Assembly (NCBI GenBank): GCA_014763715.1
Contig: JACXUV010000002.1
Span: 1-64,000 of the forward strand
From: Rhodobacterales bacterium
GTDB taxonomy: Bacteria > Pseudomonadota > Alphaproteobacteria > Caulobacterales > Hyphomonadaceae
Length of the DNA stretch: 64,000 bases
Direction of reading: 5' to 3'
A program made the translations under genes and the position numbers. The notes under the pieces were generated by a model, which was not told the DNA's origin, did not search any database, and was given only the letters and a program-made list of their open reading frames with translations. The first letter of the stretch is position 1; each line of letters opens with the position of its first letter. Positions 53,283 through 62,068 of this stretch are shown piece by piece.

Positions 53283-53944
53283 GCATTGCCTCCATTTCCA
53301 CTCATCCAGGCGCGGACAACATCTGCCGCACGGCCGGGATCACGGCGGGCCAGATCCGCTGCTTCGTCGCCCTGCACAGGCAACGGCCTGACAGACGGCT
53401 CAACAGATTGGGGCGCCATACGCGCAGGCAGGGTTTCCTGCACCAGCTCGACCGGGGCTGTGGATTCATGACGATCCGACTTGAAACCGATCCAGCCAGC
53501 GAGCCCGGCCAGCAGGGCCAGCAGCGAAAGTTCAGCCCAGTCGCGCGGCAGCGGCGCGCCACTGATACCCGGCGCGAAGGCCGCACGCTGAAGCTCCACC
53601 CGCTCGCCCTTGCCCGTGTCGAGCCCGGCGGCCAGCGAAACCATGTTCGACAGCGCGGCATCGTCCACGACGGTCTTGTCATCCAGCAGCAGCAGAACCT
53701 GACGGACACCGCCCGGCTGGCGCGCGATCGACACGCGCACATGCCCCTGCCCGGCCACCGCTTCGGCGACAGAGAGAAGAGACGCTTCGGATTGGGAGAG
53801 CGGCCCCGGCGAGGCCGGTGTGCGCGTCATCACTTCGCTGCCACGCCAGACGAGCAGGCCCAGGGCCACGACGCACGCCGCCAGCGCGAGCGCCCGTGTG
53901 GAAGGCGTCGCGCTGCGCGTGATACCGGGTCTGCCGTACGCCAT
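53279..53944 (-). CDS. fliF: Shortened FliF-like M-ring protein
   Basis: A 221-residue protein at the place of fliF. There is one membrane helix at about residues 18-34 and a second at 138-154 (ELSLLALLAGLAGWIGF). Between them, about 57-125, it resembles the last extracellular ring domain of FliF (GHVRVSIARQ, LLLLDDKTVVDDAALSNM, LAAGLDTGKGERVEL). The C-terminal RRDPGRAADVVRAWM corresponds to the FliG-binding tail. Normal FliF is 530-560 residues, with two more ring-building domains at the N terminus that are absent here. It is coupled to fliG by overlap. It may be a genuine minimal FliF or the product of an in-frame deletion. Confidence 0.78.
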   Translation of the reverse strand: MAYGRPGITRSATPSTRALALAACVVALGLLVWRGSEVMTRTPASPGPLSQSEASLLSVAEAVAGQGHVRVSIARQPGGVRQVLLLLDDKTVVDDAALSNMVSLAAGLDTGKGERVELQRAAFAPGISGAPLPRDWAELSLLALLAGLAGWIGFKSDRHESTAPVELVQETLPARMAPQSVEPSVRPLPVQGDEAADLARRDPGRAADVVRAWMSGNGGNA

Positions 53945-54004
53945 ACTGGACTCCCGTCACCCGGAGGATTCCGGATGATTTCGCCAGAGTTAACGGGGCG
54001 CCCG

Positions 54005-54019
54005 TAAATTTGGGTTTAA
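54005..54019 (-). promoter_or_regulatory. Candidate CtrA box upstream of fliF
   Basis: On the minus strand TTAA-N7-TTTA (one mismatch to TTAA-N7-TTAA), 61 bases upstream of the fliF ATG, in the gap to sciP. In Caulobacter fliF is transcribed under CtrA, so the position is sensible. Confidence 0.45.
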
Positions 54020-54026
54020 CAGCAGC

Positions 54027-54299
54027 CTAGCGGCGATACTGTTGCAGGCGGGTCGTACGAAGACCCTTGGCGCCGTGGCGCAGGTAAAGGCGTTCCCAGG
54101 CCTCGAATTCCTCGTCCGTCAGATTGTAACGGTCGCAGGCGGCCTTGCGGCTCAGCAGGCCACCGGAAACGGCGGCAACTACTTCCGCCTTGCGGCGGGT
54201 GACCCAACGGGAAATATTCGGCGACGGGAGATCCGCCATTGTGAGCTTCTGGCCGTCCGGGCCTTTCACGCTCGTCGGTTTTGCGTTCTGCTGTTCCAT
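54027..54299 (-). CDS. sciP: CtrA-inhibiting protein SciP (DUF1153)
   Basis: A small helix-turn-helix protein that binds CtrA and blocks transcription of its target genes in swarmer cells. The DUF1153 core is plain: PSPNISRWVTRRKAEVVAAV, GGLLSRKAACDRYNLTDEEF, EAWERLYLRHGAKGLRTTRLQ and a final QQYRR. Using ATG at 54299 gives 90 residues; a TTG at 54317 would add six. Its neighbours are fliF on the same strand and ctrA about 5 kb on, an arrangement that recalls Caulobacter, where sciP lies next to flagellar genes. Confidence 0.9.
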   Translation of the reverse strand: MEQQNAKPTSVKGPDGQKLTMADLPSPNISRWVTRRKAEVVAAVSGGLLSRKAACDRYNLTDEEFEAWERLYLRHGAKGLRTTRLQQYRR

Positions 54300-54384
54300 A
54301 TCCACACCATCTTCCAATAGAGGGCGAGCACTCCTTCTGGAGAGCCCGGAATATGGACACTACGCACTTCCTCTTAAGCCCACG

Positions 54385-54398
54385 CGTAACGCGTTACG
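54385..54398. promoter_or_regulatory. 14-base perfect palindrome upstream of sciP
   Basis: CGTAACGCGTTACG in the 200-base spacer between sciP and the phosphotransferase gene. A hairpin-like CCTCC-ATTA-GGAGG follows at about 54411-54424. It looks like a dimeric operator site, but no regulator is known. Confidence 0.4.
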
Positions 54399-54505
54399 AG
54401 AGTTTGACACCCTCCATTAGGAGGATGTTTGGAAACCTGTTCCGGCCCGGCACACTGGGTGAGACTCTGCAGCAAACATTACACGAATGAGAAAAAATTA
54501 CGGCG

Positions 54506-55591
54506 TCAGGGCAACAGAATAAGCGCATTGTTGTCCCGCGCCTGCGCCGCGTGACGGCGCAGCATGGTCAGGAACATCTGGTCGCCGCGCTCCGTCTGCT
54601 TGACCAGCATCGCCGCCCCGAACGCCACCGACATGCCGTAGAAACATGTGTAGCGGTAATCGTCATAAAGCGCGTCGAAACTGTAATCGGACACGCCCTC
54701 CTCCTGCAGCCGGGCATGATAGTAGCGCAGCAGGGCCTGCTCATGCTTGGGCCGGTCTTCCCGTGTCAGGCCAGCCCCGATGAAATAGGCCACATCGCTG
54801 GCCGGGGCGCCCTTGCCCGCCGTCTGCCAGTCCACCACAGCCAGAGGCTTCGGCGAGCCCGGCTTGCCGAACAGCATATTGTCCAGGCGGTAGTCATTAT
54901 GCGTAAGGGCAAACGGCCCTTCCCGCGACTCCTGCTGCATGCGCGGCAGGGCATCGGCATAGGCGTCGCCCACTTCGATGACATCCGGCGTGAGATGCGC
55001 GCCATAGCGATCCTTGAAGCCGGTCCACAGCATGGCGACCTGTTCCGGGCTCATCGCCGGGGGCGGCGCCACGCTGGTGCCCTGCAGCCAAGGATAGGTA
55101 TCGAGGGTCTCGTCGTTCCAGTAGGCCGCATGCAGGATCGCCGCGGCATCCAGCGCCCGTTCGGCTTCCGCCACATCGCACCCGGTCAGCTGGTCACCCT
55201 GCTCCGCCGGTGCCATGTCTTCCATGATCAGGGCGAAGCGGTTCGTTTCCGGATCGTAGTCGGTATAGAGCGCCGCTGGCGTGATACGCCCCGCCACTTT
55301 CGGGAAGGTCCGGTAGAAGCTCACCTCACGCTCGTAATGGCCGAGCATCTTGGCGGTCATCAGGCTGGCATCGCTGCCAGACGGGAACTTGCCGACCAGC
55401 GTGGCAGGCGCGCCGTCTCCCTTGCGGGCATAATCGAAGACAAAACGGACATTCTCGCCGATCTGCCCTGTGCCGATAGACTTTGCCGAGAGGCCGGAGA
55501 CCTCCGCATCAATGCCTATTTCTTCGAAAAGCTGGTTGAACCAGTCCGGCGTCAGTTCAAGGGGATTGGTGTCGAGGCCGGGTCGGCTCAT
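54506..55591 (-). CDS. Phosphotransferase (aminoglycoside-kinase-like / EcdHKE-like)
   Basis: A 361-residue kinase-fold protein. ATP-binding residues are in TLVGKFPSG and RFALIMEDMAP; the catalytic loop is LTHNDYRLDNMLF, with metal-binding VVDWQTAGKG. This pattern is shared by choline/aminoglycoside kinases and DUF1679-type proteins; the acceptor is unknown. ATG at 55591 is preceded by GCGGAGGAA, and the start overlaps the end of the TetR-like gene by 35 bases, so the two are co-translated. Confidence 0.85.
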   Translation of the reverse strand: MSRPGLDTNPLELTPDWFNQLFEEIGIDAEVSGLSAKSIGTGQIGENVRFVFDYARKGDGAPATLVGKFPSGSDASLMTAKMLGHYEREVSFYRTFPKVAGRITPAALYTDYDPETNRFALIMEDMAPAEQGDQLTGCDVAEAERALDAAAILHAAYWNDETLDTYPWLQGTSVAPPPAMSPEQVAMLWTGFKDRYGAHLTPDVIEVGDAYADALPRMQQESREGPFALTHNDYRLDNMLFGKPGSPKPLAVVDWQTAGKGAPASDVAYFIGAGLTREDRPKHEQALLRYYHARLQEEGVSDYSFDALYDDYRYTCFYGMSVAFGAAMLVKQTERGDQMFLTMLRRHAAQARDNNALILLP

Positions 55592-56210
55592 GGGTTTCCT
55601 CCGCATCGTCGGGCTCTTGCGGCCCGCTCTTTGATTTTTTGGGTATGTATTTCTGCAGGCGCAGCATCCTCGCCTCAGCCGCGCGCAGGGCCTTGTCCAG
55701 CGCAGCCATGGTGAGGGCGAAGTCGCCATTCTTGTCCTTGCGCCAAGCCCGTTCGGTCTGCGCGATGACGATTGCGATGGCCGCCACCTTCAGGCCGAGC
55801 GGGGCGCCGCTGTCATCGTCCAGGCCGGTAGAGGCGAGCGCCCAATGCGCGCTGGCCGCCCGGTGCGCTGGCAGGCGCAGCAACAGGCGCGGCGTACGCT
55901 CACGGTCCCGCATCAGGGCGACGGCGCCGTCGCGATAGTCCTCCATCGCCTCGAAGCGCAGCATGATCACATCGAACAGACGCTCACGCGGGGAGTCTCC
56001 GCCCGGCGGACCTTCGGCAGACATGGCGCGGTCGAAATACGCATCGAAGGCATTGGCGAGGTCATCGCGCGTGACGCCGTAGAATTCGCTCAGCGGCAGG
56101 CCGGCTTCTTCGGCGATGGCAGAGAGCGTGATGTCGCCCCAGGGCGTGTCTTCCGCAAGGTGCAAGGCGGCGAGAAGGCCCAGTTCGACGATGTCGCCTG
56201 TCTCCTCCAT
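55557..56210 (-). CDS. TetR-like transcriptional regulator
   Basis: A 217-residue protein. The N-terminal ALHLAEDTPWGDITLSAIAEEAGLPLSEFYGVTRDDLANAF is a plausible TetR-type helix-turn-helix; the remainder is an all-helical ligand/dimer domain. The C terminus after about residue 180 is basic and acidic in patches (YIPKKSKSGPQEPDDAEE). It may instead be COQ9-related, since COQ9 proteins share this HTH; I judge TetR more likely. It lies between proC and the kinase gene. Confidence 0.7.
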   Translation of the reverse strand: MEETGDIVELGLLAALHLAEDTPWGDITLSAIAEEAGLPLSEFYGVTRDDLANAFDAYFDRAMSAEGPPGGDSPRERLFDVIMLRFEAMEDYRDGAVALMRDRERTPRLLLRLPAHRAASAHWALASTGLDDDSGAPLGLKVAAIAIVIAQTERAWRKDKNGDFALTMAALDKALRAAEARMLRLQKYIPKKSKSGPQEPDDAEETHEPTRPRHQSP

Positions 56211-56225
56211 GGTGCTGCCTGCCTC

Positions 56226-57032
56226 CTAATCCGTATCGCGAGACAGCTCCCGGTCGCGGTTCGCAGCGGCGCGGATAGCCTTTCGCATCAGTATGGGCAT
56301 CCCACCCTCATCCATGAGGATGTCAAGAGCGGCCTGGGTGGTGCCGCCGGGTGAGGTGACCGCTTTTCTGAGGGCGCTGGGCGCCTCGTTCGACTGCACC
56401 ATCAGGGCAGCCGCACCTTCGATGGTAAGCGCGGCGAGCTGTGCGGCAAGATCCGCCGGCAGGCCTTCAGCCACGGCAGCATCGGCCATGGCTTCGGCCA
56501 GAAGGAAGATATAGGCCGGGCCGCTGCCGGAGAGACCGGTGACGACCGACATGTGTTTTTCGTCGACCGGACCGATGACTTCGCCCAGCGGTTTCAGCAG
56601 TTTTTCCGCGACTTCAAGCTGCTTCGCCATGATTATATCGGACTTCGCCATGACTGAGACGCCCTTACCGATGGCTCCGGGCGTATTTGGCATGACCCGG
56701 ATGACACGGTCCGTGCCGAGGCGTTCAGCCAGCTGCTTGATGCGCGTTCCGGCCATGATCGAGATGACCAGCGTCTCCGGCCCGATCCAGGGCTTCAGGC
56801 TTTCGGCCATCTTCGGGAAGACCTGCGGCTTCACCGCGACGATCAGCACGTCGACCGGTTCCGGGGCCGGGTTCAGCACCACCTTGCCAGCCTCGGCCCA
56901 GGCGGTGACCGTTCCGGAGGGCTGCGGATCCTGGACGCGGATATCCGGCTTGCCCCTGCCCGACAGCCAGCCGCTGGCGAGCGCCGCGCCCATGCGGCCT
57001 GCCCCGATCAGGGCAATCGACGGCCCGGCCAC
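56226..57032 (-). CDS. proC: Pyrroline-5-carboxylate reductase
   Basis: The last step of proline synthesis, reducing pyrroline-5-carboxylate with NAD(P)H. The 268-residue protein has an N-terminal Rossmann motif IALIGAGRMGAALASGWL. Further motifs are VIRVMPNTPGAIGKGVSVM and SGSGPAYIFLLAEAMADAAV. The C-terminal SPGGTTQAALDIL is the family signature. It is 4 bases downstream of the YbjN-like gene. Confidence 0.96.
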   Translation of the reverse strand: MAGPSIALIGAGRMGAALASGWLSGRGKPDIRVQDPQPSGTVTAWAEAGKVVLNPAPEPVDVLIVAVKPQVFPKMAESLKPWIGPETLVISIMAGTRIKQLAERLGTDRVIRVMPNTPGAIGKGVSVMAKSDIIMAKQLEVAEKLLKPLGEVIGPVDEKHMSVVTGLSGSGPAYIFLLAEAMADAAVAEGLPADLAAQLAALTIEGAAALMVQSNEAPSALRKAVTSPGGTTQAALDILMDEGGMPILMRKAIRAAANRDRELSRDTD

Positions 57033-57036
57033 CGGC

Positions 57037-57540
57037 TCAGGCTTCGCCGTGGGTTTCGAACATCACCGCGTCGATCGCATCGCGCGGGGATTTTCCAGCC
57101 CAAATCAGGAAGTTGAAGGCAGGCACGAAACGCTCCACGGCGCTGACGGCGGCAGCCATGGCGCTGCGCACTTCGCCCAGCGTCGGCTCGTCCCGGTCCA
57201 TCATCGGGAAAGTGTAGCGGAAAATGATCACGCCTTCATCGCCCCAGTAATCGAAGTGACCGAGCCAGAGGCGTTCGTTCGCCATCATGATCAGCTCAGC
57301 GATCTGGGCGCGCTTCGCCGCCTGCGGCTTCACATCCAGCGTCATCGAAAAATGGATCGCGGCCGGATCCGGGCGGTAGGCGAACAGGGCGCCAAGGTCG
57401 CCCCAGCGCGTCTCGGCGACGGCCTGAAGTGTGTTCTCCTCGTCGCGTTCGGCCTGCCAGCCGCCCTCTTCGAGTGCCTGTTCGACCCGCTCCAGCGGAT
57501 CGACCATGTCAAATTCGTTGCGGGTCAGACCTAGGCTCAT
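57037..57540 (-). CDS. YbjN-domain protein
   Basis: A 167-residue protein of the YbjN/type III secretion chaperone-like fold. It contains VEQALEEGGWQAERDEENTLQA, FSMTLDVKPQAAKRAQIAELIMMANERLWLGHFDYW and VIIFRYTFPMMDRDEPTLGEVRSAM. Enterobacterial YbjN affects motility and stress tolerance; the biochemical role is unknown. It heads the 57540-54506 minus-strand run that contains proC. Confidence 0.88.
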   Translation of the reverse strand: MSLGLTRNEFDMVDPLERVEQALEEGGWQAERDEENTLQAVAETRWGDLGALFAYRPDPAAIHFSMTLDVKPQAAKRAQIAELIMMANERLWLGHFDYWGDEGVIIFRYTFPMMDRDEPTLGEVRSAMAAAVSAVERFVPAFNFLIWAGKSPRDAIDAVMFETHGEA

Positions 57541-57669
57541 TGACGCTCCCCTCGCAGACTTGGTTATCGAGGCAGGATTCGCCCCTCTGCGCTATCCCCA
57601 CGCATGGCCCATGCATAAGGCCCTCAGCGGTGAGGTCCATCTGCTTCGACAGTTAACGGAGCCCGGAAG

Positions 57670-57927
57670 TCAGTCCGCATCCGGTTTGGCGGCAGCTTCA
57701 AGCTCTGCCACACGCTTTTCAAGCGCTTCGACCTTTTCAAGCGCGGAAACGGCGAGCGCCTTCAGCGCCTCCACTTCATCCCGTCCGGCGAGGTCCATAT
57801 CGGCGATCAGCGCACGCACGCGGGCCTGCGCCGCCGTTTTGGCCTCTTCGCCTGCAGAACGGGCAGCCCCGAGGGCCCCTGTCATCAGCCCGGCAATGTC
57901 ATCGAGCAGTGGATTTGTCGTCGCCAT
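57670..57927 (-). CDS. UbiK/BMFP family accessory protein
   Basis: An 85-residue helical protein. The BMFP pattern is NPLLDDIAGLMTGALGAARSAGEEAKTAAQ then LDLAGRDEVEALKALA and a C-terminal coiled coil ALEKVEALEKRVAELEAA. UbiK assists ubiquinone biosynthesis in E. coli and binds membranes. It is divergent from lgt with 89 bases between. Confidence 0.87.
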   Translation of the reverse strand: MATTNPLLDDIAGLMTGALGAARSAGEEAKTAAQARVRALIADMDLAGRDEVEALKALAVSALEKVEALEKRVAELEAAAKPDAD

Positions 57928-58016
57928 GAGGCTACTCCTTCGCGCGCGGGTGGCTGGCCTTGTCTGCCGCTTTCCGTAACAGATAGGACCGGGGCAAGAC
58001 AGGGAAAAGAGGCCGC

Positions 58017-58973
58017 ATGTTCGACACGATGACGCTGCTGGGGGCGCACCTGGCCGCTGGTGCCCTCTCTTTCCCCGAGATGAGCCCGGCCCTGTTCAGC
58101 ATAGATTTCGGTTTTCTGGGCCTCGGCAAGTTCCATCTGCGCTGGTACGCGCTGGGTTACATGGCCGGGATCGGCCTCGCCTGGTGGTATGCCAGCGCCA
58201 TGCTGAAACGTCCGGCCCTGTTCGGCGGCACCAGCCCGCTGACCAAGGACCAGCTGGACGACATCATGTTCTGGATCATCCTGGGCATCATCCTGGGCGG
58301 GCGGTTCGGCTATATCCTCTTCTATATGGTGCCCTACCAGTTTGACGCCCTGGCAGCGGACCCGATGGCCATCCTGCGCATCTGGGATGGCGGCATGTCC
58401 TTCCACGGAGGGATCTCCGGCGTTGCCATCGCGCTCTTCTATTTCGCCTGGAAGCGCAAGGTGAGCCTGTTCTCCATCGGTGACATTGCCGGCGTCGTCG
58501 CCCCGATCGGCATCGGCCTCGTGCGGATTGCGAACTTCATCAATGCCGAACTCTATGGCCGCCACACGGACTCGTCCTGGGGCATGGTCTTCCCGGAAGG
58601 CATCGTGCCGGGCTCCACACCGCCAGCCTATAACTGGGACACCGGGCAATGGGTCTATAACGGCTTCGAGACCGCCCGTTATCCGAGCCAGCTTTATGAA
58701 TCGGCGCTGGAAGGCTGGCTGCCGCTCCTCGTGCTGTCCATCCTGATCTGGCGCTTCGGTGCGTTGAAACGGCCAGGCCTCGTCGCCGGCCTGTTCCTGC
58801 TGATGTACGCCTTCGGCCGCACGGTGGTCGAAAACTTCCGCATGCCGGACAGCTTCGTCCACGGCATGCCGGAATGGCTGACCATGGGCCAGCTGCTCTC
58901 CATCCCGATGTGGCTGGGCGGGGCATGGCTTGTGTGGAATGCGCTGACATCGAAACCGAAAGCCGGCGCGTGA
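58017..58973 (+). CDS. lgt: Prolipoprotein diacylglyceryl transferase
   Basis: An inner-membrane enzyme that adds diacylglycerol to the lipobox Cys of lipoproteins, several of which are in this window. The 318 residues contain about seven membrane helices. Signatures are GGRFGYILFYMV, GMSFHGGISG with the essential His, and RIANFINAELYGR, then QLYESALEG. GTG of the next gene overlaps its TGA. Confidence 0.96.
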   Translation: MFDTMTLLGAHLAAGALSFPEMSPALFSIDFGFLGLGKFHLRWYALGYMAGIGLAWWYASAMLKRPALFGGTSPLTKDQLDDIMFWIILGIILGGRFGYILFYMVPYQFDALAADPMAILRIWDGGMSFHGGISGVAIALFYFAWKRKVSLFSIGDIAGVVAPIGIGLVRIANFINAELYGRHTDSSWGMVFPEGIVPGSTPPAYNWDTGQWVYNGFETARYPSQLYESALEGWLPLLVLSILIWRFGALKRPGLVAGLFLLMYAFGRTVVENFRMPDSFVHGMPEWLTMGQLLSIPMWLGGAWLVWNALTSKPKAGA

Positions 58974-60016
58974 CCCTCAAGGAGCGCCTTGTCCGCCTGA
59001 TCGGAATGGACGGCCCCATCCCGGTGTCGACCTATATGCAGCTGTGCCTGCACGACACCCGGCAGGGTTATTACGCCACCCGCCCCGGCATCGGGAAAGA
59101 CTTCATCACCGCGCCGGAGATCAGCCAGATCTTCGGGGAGCTGATCGGCCTGTGGCTGGTGCATGAATGGAAGGCGATGGGCGCGCCGGAAGAAATCCGC
59201 ATCGTGGAGATCGGCCCCGGCCGCGGCGTGCTGATGCAGGATGCGCTGCGCCTCGCCGTGATGGCGGGCGGGCCGGACTTCGCGCAGGCCATGCGCCTGA
59301 CCCTCGTGGAACCGGCCCCGGCCATGCGCAAGGTTCAGGGCGAAGCACTTGCCGCGGCCCAGCCGGACTTTGCCGCCACGCTCGCTGACGTGCCCGCCGG
59401 GCCGATGCTGCTGGTCGCGAACGAATATCTCGACTGCCTGCCTGCCCGCCAGTTCCGCAGGGATGGCACCACCTGGCGCGAATGCGTGATCGGCCTTGAT
59501 GCAGAGGGCGCGCTGGCCTTCGGCCTCGCCGCCGACGAACAGGCCGCCCCCGAAGGCGCCGCGGAGACGAGCGCCGTGATCGAGGTCCAGACCGGGCTGG
59601 ACCTGCTGATCGCAGACCTCGTCACACGCGCAGAGCCTTTCCGCGCCCTGTTCGTGGACTATGGCCCGGCCGATGCCGCGCCGGGCGACAGCCTTCGTTC
59701 GTACAAGGATGGAGAACAGGTCAGCCCCCTCGCCCTGCCCGGCGAGTCCGACTTGACCGTGGATGTCGATTTCGGGCGCCTCGCACGCCTGTCCCGCAAG
59801 GCCGGGCTGGATGTGGCAGGCCCCTCCCCGCAGGGCATGTTCCTGCTGGGCCTTGGCGCGCAGGCGCGGCTCAATCAGCTGGTCAAGGCGAACCCGGACG
59901 AGGCCGACGCCATCTTCAATGCCGCCCAGCGCCTGATCGACCCGAAGGACATGGGCGAACGCTTCAAGGCGATCTGCCTCTCCTCTGCGGGCCTGCCGGA
60001 TCCTGCAGGCTTCTGA
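58970..60016 (+). CDS. MidA/NDUFAF7-type SAM-dependent methyltransferase
   Basis: A 348-residue protein of the DUF185 family. The SAM site is IRIVEIGPGRGVLMQDALR. The family signature includes YMQLCLHDTRQGYYATRPGIGKDFITAPEISQIFGELIG at the N terminus and LLVANEYLDCLPARQF. The mitochondrial relative NDUFAF7 methylates a complex I subunit; bacterial members are less studied. The start is GTG at 58970, overlapping the lgt stop, so the two are coupled. It abuts the S9 peptidase gene (stops face each other). Confidence 0.92.
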   Translation: MTLKERLVRLIGMDGPIPVSTYMQLCLHDTRQGYYATRPGIGKDFITAPEISQIFGELIGLWLVHEWKAMGAPEEIRIVEIGPGRGVLMQDALRLAVMAGGPDFAQAMRLTLVEPAPAMRKVQGEALAAAQPDFAATLADVPAGPMLLVANEYLDCLPARQFRRDGTTWRECVIGLDAEGALAFGLAADEQAAPEGAAETSAVIEVQTGLDLLIADLVTRAEPFRALFVDYGPADAAPGDSLRSYKDGEQVSPLALPGESDLTVDVDFGRLARLSRKAGLDVAGPSPQGMFLLGLGAQARLNQLVKANPDEADAIFNAAQRLIDPKDMGERFKAICLSSAGLPDPAGF

Positions 60017-61978
60017 CTAGTCCTTCAACCCGATATGGCGGTCGACAAAGTCGCCCATGGCCTGCAGCGTCATGATCCGCGTGTCGCCATCGGACAGCCA
60101 GTGATCCTCGGCTTTCAGCTCCACCAGCTTGACGTCCTTCCCGGCCCGCTTCAGCGCTGCCTCCATTGACCGGCTCTGCCCGATGGGCACGATCGTGTCG
60201 TCGCGGCCATGGATCAGCAGGACAGGCGCAGAGAAGGCCGCAGCGGACCCAATGGGAGAGATACGGTCCAGCTTGTCCTTGTCCTCTTCCTCGCCGTGCA
60301 TGATACTTTTCCAGTAGTCGAGCAGCCAGTGCCGCCCGCCATATTCGCTCCGCACATAGCGCAGCATTGCCGGCAGGTCCGTCACCGGCGCGATGGCGAC
60401 GACGCATTTGTAGAGGTCCGGCGTGAAGGCGCCCCCAGCCAGTGCCGCATAGCCGCCATAGCTTGCGCCGACGATGCAGACCCGGTCCGGATCCACCATG
60501 CCGGAGGACACCAGCGCATTGACGCCATCGGTGATGTCATCCTGCATCTTGCCGCCCCACTCCCCGTCGCCCGCATTGCGGAAAGCGCCGCCAAAGCCGG
60601 TCGACCCGCGGAAGTTCGGCTGCAGCACCAGATAGCCGCGATTAGCATAGTATTGCGCCATCCAGTCGAAACCGAGGCTGTCAGACCTCGCCGGACCGCC
60701 ATGGGGCATCACCACCAGCGGCAGGTTTTTCCGCGCCTCCTCCGTGCTGCCCGCAGGCCAGGTGAGAATGGCCGGAATGGTCAGGCCATCCGTCGCCGGA
60801 TAGGTAATGGCCGAAACGTCGCCGATCGCTTCGGGCGGAATGTCCGGATAGGAGGTGGCGAGCGTCATGAAGGAGCCGTCCGTGCGGTCCTGTAACAGAA
60901 AGGTGCCGGCAGATCCCATTCCGAACACGGAATACACAATCTGCTGCCAGTCCTCGCTCCAGGCGACTGGCTCGACTTCCGCGCCCGGCAAGCCATCGAT
61001 CACCTGCTGAACGGCCGCGTCGACCTCCGGATCATAGAAACTGTAGGAAGGCAGGTTCCCGGAATAGCCCACCCCCAGCACGAAACGGTTACTGTCCATG
61101 AAGATGCGGTCGATATCCGCATCCGGGCGGCTGAATACCGGCGCTGAAACACTGCCGTCAAAGCCCATTTCAAAGACGGCAGAATACCCCTCATCCGTAT
61201 CGTCGGAATACGTCACCAGAATCAGCGCCGACTTGTCCGGCTTCACACCGATCAGGGAAAAGGGCGGCCGGTCTGAATGCGTTTCGTAGACACGCTGCGG
61301 CTCGTCATCCTTATAGGTCCAGATCCGGTACAAATCGCGTTCGTTGGAATAGTCCTCCCGCGCGATCACAGTGCCGTCCTTGTCCACGAACCAGTCGCGC
61401 GTGCTGGCCAGCCCCTTCTTGTGGATGCGGCCAAGCCCTGAATCGAGATCCACGGCAAAGAGGTGGAACCGTGCTTCATCGCCAGCACGGCCGTAATAGG
61501 CCGGCATGAAGACCCCGGACTTCTTTTCGTAACGCCCGACGACATCCCCAAGGCCTGTCTGGGCGGGATAGATACCGTCTGTCCTGCGCAGCAGCACCTT
61601 GTTCTTGCCGCTCTTTATATTGACCGAGAAGGCGCCCGAATCTTCCCACTTGCCGCGAAAGCCATATGCGCGCGCCGTGTCGGAGGCGACGACGATCACA
61701 TGGTCGTTGTCGGCGAAGAAGAGGTCCCGAACGGAAAGCTTGTCGATGTTCAGCAGCGCAGAGGCCCTGTCGGTCTCGCGCGTGTACAGCACGGCAAGAT
61801 CACGGCCGTCGCGGCGAGTGACGAAGGCGGCATGCTCGCCATCGGGCGAGAGGGCAAAGAGGCGATACCCCGGCAGCTCACCATAGGCCTCCAGTGGCGG
61901 GTGGGGCACGTCAGCCCGCGCGGGGAGCAATGCCGCACCTGTCACGAACAAGACCAGGAATGCGATCACACCGCGCAT
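60017..61978 (-). CDS. S9 family (prolyl oligopeptidase-type) peptidase, exported
   Basis: A 653-residue exported serine peptidase. The Sec signal peptide is MRGVIAFLVLFVTGAALLPARA, ending at residue 22. The N-terminal half is a beta-propeller-like part (LFALSPDGEHAAFVTRRDGR and repeats) and the C-terminal hydrolase shows the nucleophile in VGASYGGYAAL, the Asp/His region in LLIHGRDDTIVPIGQS and LKAEDHWLS. Start at ATG 61978 with GGGGGAGGG 10 bases before. It probably cleaves small peptides in the periplasm. Confidence 0.94.
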   Translation of the reverse strand: MRGVIAFLVLFVTGAALLPARADVPHPPLEAYGELPGYRLFALSPDGEHAAFVTRRDGRDLAVLYTRETDRASALLNIDKLSVRDLFFADNDHVIVVASDTARAYGFRGKWEDSGAFSVNIKSGKNKVLLRRTDGIYPAQTGLGDVVGRYEKKSGVFMPAYYGRAGDEARFHLFAVDLDSGLGRIHKKGLASTRDWFVDKDGTVIAREDYSNERDLYRIWTYKDDEPQRVYETHSDRPPFSLIGVKPDKSALILVTYSDDTDEGYSAVFEMGFDGSVSAPVFSRPDADIDRIFMDSNRFVLGVGYSGNLPSYSFYDPEVDAAVQQVIDGLPGAEVEPVAWSEDWQQIVYSVFGMGSAGTFLLQDRTDGSFMTLATSYPDIPPEAIGDVSAITYPATDGLTIPAILTWPAGSTEEARKNLPLVVMPHGGPARSDSLGFDWMAQYYANRGYLVLQPNFRGSTGFGGAFRNAGDGEWGGKMQDDITDGVNALVSSGMVDPDRVCIVGASYGGYAALAGGAFTPDLYKCVVAIAPVTDLPAMLRYVRSEYGGRHWLLDYWKSIMHGEEEDKDKLDRISPIGSAAAFSAPVLLIHGRDDTIVPIGQSRSMEAALKRAGKDVKLVELKAEDHWLSDGDTRIMTLQAMGDFVDRHIGLKD

Positions 61979-62068
61979 GCAGATACCCTCCCCCTGCTGT
62001 AGCAAAAACGCTAACGGTAACCTCTGGAGGGGACAAGCTTCCACCTCTGCGTTCTGCAGCGAAGGTCT

